Shown piece after piece: positions 32,695-36,444 of a DNA stretch of 36,444 nt (position 1 is the first letter of the stretch; each line of letters starts with the position of its first letter). Source of the stretch: Myxococcota bacterium (GTDB taxonomy: Bacteria; Myxococcota_A; UBA796; UBA2385); assembly GCA_023150805.1 (NCBI GenBank), contig JAKLKF010000016.1, positions 49,578 to 86,021 of the forward strand, written 5' to 3'. The position numbers and the translations under genes are program-made. Under the pieces are notes generated by a model. The model was not told where the DNA came from. It saw nothing but the letters and a program-made list of their open reading frames with translations, and searched no databases.

Positions 32695-34632
32695 ATGACC
32701 CTCCGCCCCGGGGTGAAGTCCATCGGCCGGCCCACCCTCGGGCTGTGGGCGAGCGCTGCGCTGCTCTGGGCGGGCTGCCGGGGACAGGGGCCCCAGGGCC
32801 CGGGCGAGGCGACGACGGGCGCGGAGGCGCCGGCACCGGAGCGGGCGAAGGACCGGGTCATCGTCCTGGTCGTGCCGGGTGTGGACGCGGATCTCGTGGA
32901 GCGCTGGCGCAGCGACCTGCCGGGCCTCGAGCGCCTGATCCCGGGTCGCGCCGTCGTGCGGCTGCAGGCGGACGGGCCGGCCACGCCCGCCCACACCGCC
33001 GCGCAGCTCAGCACGGGGATGCGAGGGGGCGCCCACGGGCGCCTGGGGGGGGCGTGGCTCGATCCGTCGACGCTGTCCCTGGTCCCCGCGGCGCGGGTCG
33101 AGCAAGGTGGGTCGGCGCGGCCCTTCTGGGAGCTGGCCGCCGAAGGTGGGGTGCCGACCCGGGCCCTGTGGGTGCCGGGCGCCCTGCCGGCGACGCCGGT
33201 CGACGGGCTGACCGTGCTGCCGGCCTCCGTCCCGGCCGATCGACCCGACAGCGCGATGTGGTTGCGGTCCGAGGGGGCGAGCGTGCCCGCCGCGGACGCG
33301 CTGTCGGTGACGGCGACCCTGGCCGGCCAGGGCCCGTGGTCGGTCGAGGTGCCCCTTGCAGGCGGCGCCACCTGGCCCCTGGCGGTCAGCCAGCCCTCCG
33401 CGGGGACCTGGCGGGTGGCCGCCGACGGCGTGCAGGCCGACGTGCGCGCCGGAGAGCTGGGTCCGCCGGTGTCCTTCACGCTGCCCTCGGCGGTGGGGGG
33501 CGGGGCCTTCCTCGCGCGCGTGGCTGCCGCGCCCATGGGCGAGGGCTTCGTCCTCGGACTGCTCGCGCCGGGCCGGGTCGCCACGCCGGGCGCGCCGGTC
33601 ACCTCCCCGGACTCCTTCGCCGACACTTGGGCGCGCGCGCACGGACCGGTCGACACGACCGGCGGCGTCGGCGCCCTGCTGGACGCCCTGCGCGCGGGGG
33701 TGGTCCAGCCCGAGGCCTTCACGCGGGGCCTGCAGGAACAGTCCCAGGCGCGCGGCGCGGCCCTGGTGGAGGAGCTGGAGCGTGGGGACGCGCGGCTGGT
33801 GGTGGCGTGGCTGCCCGAGGCGGGCGTCGGCGCCGAGGCCTTCCTGGGCCTGGGCGACAGCGGTCACCCCGCCTGGACCTCCGATCGCGCGGCCCGGTAC
33901 GGCGGCGCCGCCAAGACCGCGGTGGTGCACCTCGACGCCACCGTCAAGGCGGTGCGCGAGGGTCTGCAGCCTGGCGACCGCCTGCTCGTGGTCTCGGACC
34001 ACGGGATGGCGAGCGTGCGCACCCTGGTCGACCTGAACGCGGCCCTCGCCGACGCGGGCCTGCTGGCGCTCCGGGACCCGGCGCGGCGCGACCCCGCCCC
34101 GGCCCTGGGCACGGACATCGCCTGGTCGCGCACCGTCGCCTACGCGACCGGAGCCGGGCTGGTCTACCTCAACCGCGCGGGCCACCACCGCGAGGGGATC
34201 GTCGCTGCGCCCCGCCTCGCCCGGGAGCTGGCGCGCGTGACCTCCGCGCTGCAGGGGCTGAAGGAGGGCAAGCGCCCGGTGGTCGCCCAGGTGGTCCCCG
34301 GCGACGTGGCCTTCCCCGAGGCACCGGCGGCGACGCGCCCCGACCTCGTCGTGCGCTTCGCGGACGGCTTCGGCCCGGCGCCCGCCATGGTCCACGGGCG
34401 CGTCGGCCCCCGAACCATCATCCCCAACACCAGCATGGTGACGGGCGGCTACGACCCCGCCGACGCCCCGACGGCGGCCGGCTTCGCGGTCACCAACTTC
34501 GGCCCGCCCGACGCCGGCGGCCACCTGGCGGACGTCGGTCCGACCGTGCTGCGCCTGCTCGGGCTGCCCGCCGACGGCGGCATGTCCGGTCGCGCGTGGA
34601 CCTCTGCGGGGGAGGCTGTACCCACCCCGTGA
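32695..34632 (+). CDS. Alkaline-phosphatase-superfamily lipoprotein (phosphodiesterase type), partly degenerate
   Basis: This is a 645-residue predicted lipoprotein (ALLWAGCRG, Cys near 28) with the fold of type I phosphodiesterase/nucleotide pyrophosphatase. Metal-site landmarks are present in part: D64 in VVPGVDADLV and the SDHGM motif at D435-H436. The nucleophile loop reads GPATPAHTAAQLSTG: the position two before Pro, normally Thr or Ser, is A96, and Thr is one place off (T97). The later metal His, normally in a G-D-H-G motif after TSMV-like sequence, appears as MVTGGYDP, without His. Activity is therefore doubtful. ATG at 32695 has GAGGA 5 bases upstream. The stop overlaps the next gene's GTG (GTGA). 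A modifier, binder or pseudoenzyme of the exported polymer is possible. Confidence 0.85.
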   Translation: MTLRPGVKSIGRPTLGLWASAALLWAGCRGQGPQGPGEATTGAEAPAPERAKDRVIVLVVPGVDADLVERWRSDLPGLERLIPGRAVVRLQADGPATPAHTAAQLSTGMRGGAHGRLGGAWLDPSTLSLVPAARVEQGGSARPFWELAAEGGVPTRALWVPGALPATPVDGLTVLPASVPADRPDSAMWLRSEGASVPAADALSVTATLAGQGPWSVEVPLAGGATWPLAVSQPSAGTWRVAADGVQADVRAGELGPPVSFTLPSAVGGGAFLARVAAAPMGEGFVLGLLAPGRVATPGAPVTSPDSFADTWARAHGPVDTTGGVGALLDALRAGVVQPEAFTRGLQEQSQARGAALVEELERGDARLVVAWLPEAGVGAEAFLGLGDSGHPAWTSDRAARYGGAAKTAVVHLDATVKAVREGLQPGDRLLVVSDHGMASVRTLVDLNAALADAGLLALRDPARRDPAPALGTDIAWSRTVAYATGAGLVYLNRAGHHREGIVAAPRLARELARVTSALQGLKEGKRPVVAQVVPGDVAFPEAPAATRPDLVVRFADGFGPAPAMVHGRVGPRTIIPNTSMVTGGYDPADAPTAAGFAVTNFGPPDAGGHLADVGPTVLRLLGLPADGGMSGRAWTSAGEAVPTP

Positions 34633-36444
34633 TCCGGCGCCTCTGGCAGGGCCTGGCCGGCGGCATCCTCGCGGGCACGGCGGTGGGGCTGGGCGAGGCG
34701 ATCTGGGTGCTCTCCCAGACGCCGACCGGCGAGTACATGGCGCTGCTGCTCGCGGCCACGCTCTACGGCCTGGTGGGCGCCGCCCTGGGGCTGGCGGCCG
34801 GCGCGCTGCTCGCCCTGATCGGGTGCGCCTGGCGCCACATGGAGGACCCGGTCGCCGTCTCGATGGCGGCGGTCCTGGTGGCCGACGGCATCGGTGCGTG
34901 GGTGCTGGTCCACCAGGTCGATCGGGCCGTCTTCTTCGAGCTCGGCCTGGCCCAGCAGGGGCAGCTCTCGATCCTGGGCGTCCTCCTGCTGGCCTCTGCC
35001 CTGGGGCTGTGGCTGGGCCCGGTCTTCCTCACCCGCACGCCCTTGAAGATCCTCCTGTTCCCTCGTGGCACGCTGGCCGCGTGGGGGGCGGTGGTGGGGC
35101 TGGCCGCGTTGTTCGCCCTGGCCCCGGCTCCCGGCGGGTCGGCGCCGATGGCCCCGGCTCGCTCGCAGCCCCCTGAGCTCCAGCAGAGCCCGGACATCCT
35201 GATCGTCTCGGTCGAGGCCTGGAGAGCCGACGCCGGACCGGGAGGGGCGATGGGGCTGGACCTGCCCGCGCTCGAGGCGCTCGCGGCCCAGGGGGTCTCC
35301 TTCACCCAGCACGTCTCGACCTCGTCCTGGCGGCGCCCGGCGCTGGCCACGTTGATGGCGGGCCAGCTCCCGATGGCCCACGGGGTGGACGTCGTCGCCT
35401 CCCGCCTGGACCCGGACCGCGACACCCTGGCCGAGCAGCTCCAGGAGCGGGGCTACGTCACGGGCGCGCTGCCGGCGCGCGGGGAGCTCGAGGCGGCCCT
35501 GGGCTTCGACCAGGGCTTCGACTGGGGGATCGCCGACGCGGTCCCCCGCGGCGCGCTGCGCTCCGAGAGCGCCCGCCTGCTGTTGCTCCCCTCGCGGCTG
35601 CGCGCGGCCTGGCAGCGCAGCCGGGGCGAGGCGTCGGCGCCGGTGGACCTGCACCGCCCCGCTGGCGAGCTGGTGGAGGCGGCGCTTCGCTTCATGGACG
35701 CCAACCGCTCGCAGGGCCAGCGCTACCTGGCCTGGATCCACCTCGCCGAGCCCTCGGCCCCCTACTTCTCGCGCGACCTTGGCGAGGTGGCCGGTCCGCG
35801 CCCCGGGCGTGCGATCCGCGAGGCCGACCGGGACGGGATCCGGAGGCTCTACGGCGAGGAGGTGCAGACCGTCGACGCGGCGATCGGCCGGCTGGTGCGA
35901 GGGCTGGAGGAGGCGGGCGCGCTGGACGAGACCCTGATCGTGGTGGTCGGCGTCACCGGCGAGGAGCTCTTCGAGCACGGGGGCTGGGGACATGGCACCA
36001 GCCTGCACGACGAGCAGCTGCTGACCCCGCTGATCCTGCGCCTGCCCGGCGGGCGGTCGGCGGGCGGCCGGATCCCGTGGCAGGTGAGCCTCCTGGACGT
36101 CGCGCCGACGGTGGTGGCCGAGACGGGCGCGCCGCCGCCCCAGCCCTGGGAGGGCAGGCCCCTGCTGGACGAGATCACCACGGCCTGGCTGTTGGACCCC
36201 GGCCGGCCCTTGCCGTCCGCGCGGCCCGCCGTGGCGCAGTTGCACCGGCGCGGCCTGGTCGCCGAGGCGTGGCGGGACCCCCCCTGGAAGCTCGTGCGCA
36301 CCAACGCCGGCAACCCCCGGGGTGCGCCTCCGCAGGCGGTGTTCCAGCTCGAAGCGGACCCTGGGGAGACGCGCAACCTCGCCGGCCAGGTCGGCGCCCG
36401 CGAGGCGGAGCTGAGCCGCGCCCTGCGGGAGGCGCTGGCCAGCC
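34629..36444 (+). CDS. Membrane-anchored sulfatase-fold protein, catalytic residues lost (partial at 3' end)
   Basis: The frame starts with GTG at 34629, overlapping the previous stop, and is still open at the window end (605 codons seen). About five transmembrane helices (to residue ~175) precede a sulfatase/alkaline-phosphatase-fold domain. The fold is recognisable from DILIVSVEAWRADAG, STSSWRRPALATLMAG, MAHGVDVVASRL, and GEELFEHGGWGHGTSLHDEQLLTPLILRLPG. Key residues differ: the first metal Asp is E196, the nucleophile position of the C/S/T-x-P motif is R235, and the S-D-H-G-E-E metal motif reads G-V-T-G-E-E (V442, T443). Such a protein should not be a working sulfatase or phosphotransferase. 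The membrane-domain-plus-sulfatase layout recalls LtaS-like and lipid/polymer-modifying enzymes. Coupling to the previous gene suggests a complex. Confidence 0.82.
   Translation, partial: MIRRLWQGLAGGILAGTAVGLGEAIWVLSQTPTGEYMALLLAATLYGLVGAALGLAAGALLALIGCAWRHMEDPVAVSMAAVLVADGIGAWVLVHQVDRAVFFELGLAQQGQLSILGVLLLASALGLWLGPVFLTRTPLKILLFPRGTLAAWGAVVGLAALFALAPAPGGSAPMAPARSQPPELQQSPDILIVSVEAWRADAGPGGAMGLDLPALEALAAQGVSFTQHVSTSSWRRPALATLMAGQLPMAHGVDVVASRLDPDRDTLAEQLQERGYVTGALPARGELEAALGFDQGFDWGIADAVPRGALRSESARLLLLPSRLRAAWQRSRGEASAPVDLHRPAGELVEAALRFMDANRSQGQRYLAWIHLAEPSAPYFSRDLGEVAGPRPGRAIREADRDGIRRLYGEEVQTVDAAIGRLVRGLEEAGALDETLIVVVGVTGEELFEHGGWGHGTSLHDEQLLTPLILRLPGGRSAGGRIPWQVSLLDVAPTVVAETGAPPPQPWEGRPLLDEITTAWLLDPGRPLPSARPAVAQLHRRGLVAEAWRDPPWKLVRTNAGNPRGAPPQAVFQLEADPGETRNLAGQVGAREAELSRALREALAS

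Overview
The window is very GC-rich with long protein-coding stretches, no rRNA, tRNA, insertion sequence or CRISPR array, and a protein repertoire typical of large-genome, predatory-type delta-lineage bacteria. It has many lipoproteins, Cys/Asp-rich MopE-type metal-binding motifs, FG-GAP propellers, IPT/TIG domains and an Asp-Thr repeat linker. I read it as a chromosomal segment of a Gram-negative bacterium of the Myxococcota or a close relative. The phylum call is inference from gene content; no marker gene settles it.

Bases 1-14900 are mostly housekeeping. There is a 2-oxoacid:acceptor oxidoreductase pair whose gamma domain is fused to beta (199-2662), a Uma2-family nuclease-fold protein on the other strand (2676-3233), and a mitochondrial-type aconitase (3299-5575). 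A minus-strand operon follows: 4-alpha-glucanotransferase, a rhodanese-like protein without the active-site Cys, and two paralogous Cys-rich lipoproteins (9017 down to 5600). Next come a 47-residue, extremely basic small protein (9114-9257), threonyl-tRNA synthetase lacking the TGS domain with a 2OG-Fe(II) oxygenase-like gene coupled behind it (12130 down to 9318), a seven-FG-GAP lipoprotein (12234-14051) and a pirin (14061-14891).

Bases 14900-36444 form an exopolysaccharide/capsule locus of the Wzx/Wzy type. A very compact nine-gene minus-strand operon runs from 26968 to 16044: Wza-like export lipoprotein, polyisoprenyl-phosphate sugar-1-phosphate transferase, MviN/Wzx-type flippase, Wzy/ligase-like membrane protein, GT4 glycosyltransferase, radical SAM protein, two paralogous IPT/TIG lipoproteins and a WecG/TagA/CpsF glycosyltransferase. 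Divergent from it, across a roughly 200-bp control region with a perfect 8+1+8 palindrome, are a fused chain-length/tyrosine-kinase (Wzc-type) protein and a translationally coupled HEAT-repeat lipoprotein. Beyond these lie an exported protein of unknown function, a divergently transcribed Wzi-type capsule-assembly outer-membrane protein (a long inverted repeat lies between them), and two overlapping genes of the alkaline-phosphatase superfamily that have lost several catalytic or metal-binding residues; the second runs off the window. A further GT4 gene (14921-16024) faces the operon's end.

Together the locus encodes lipid-linked sugar initiation, extension, flipping, polymerisation, phospho-regulated export and outer-membrane display. 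The unexplained passengers are the twin IPT/TIG lipoproteins, the radical SAM protein, the HEAT lipoprotein and the degenerate phosphatase/sulfatase-fold pair. They are the best candidates for something not previously described.
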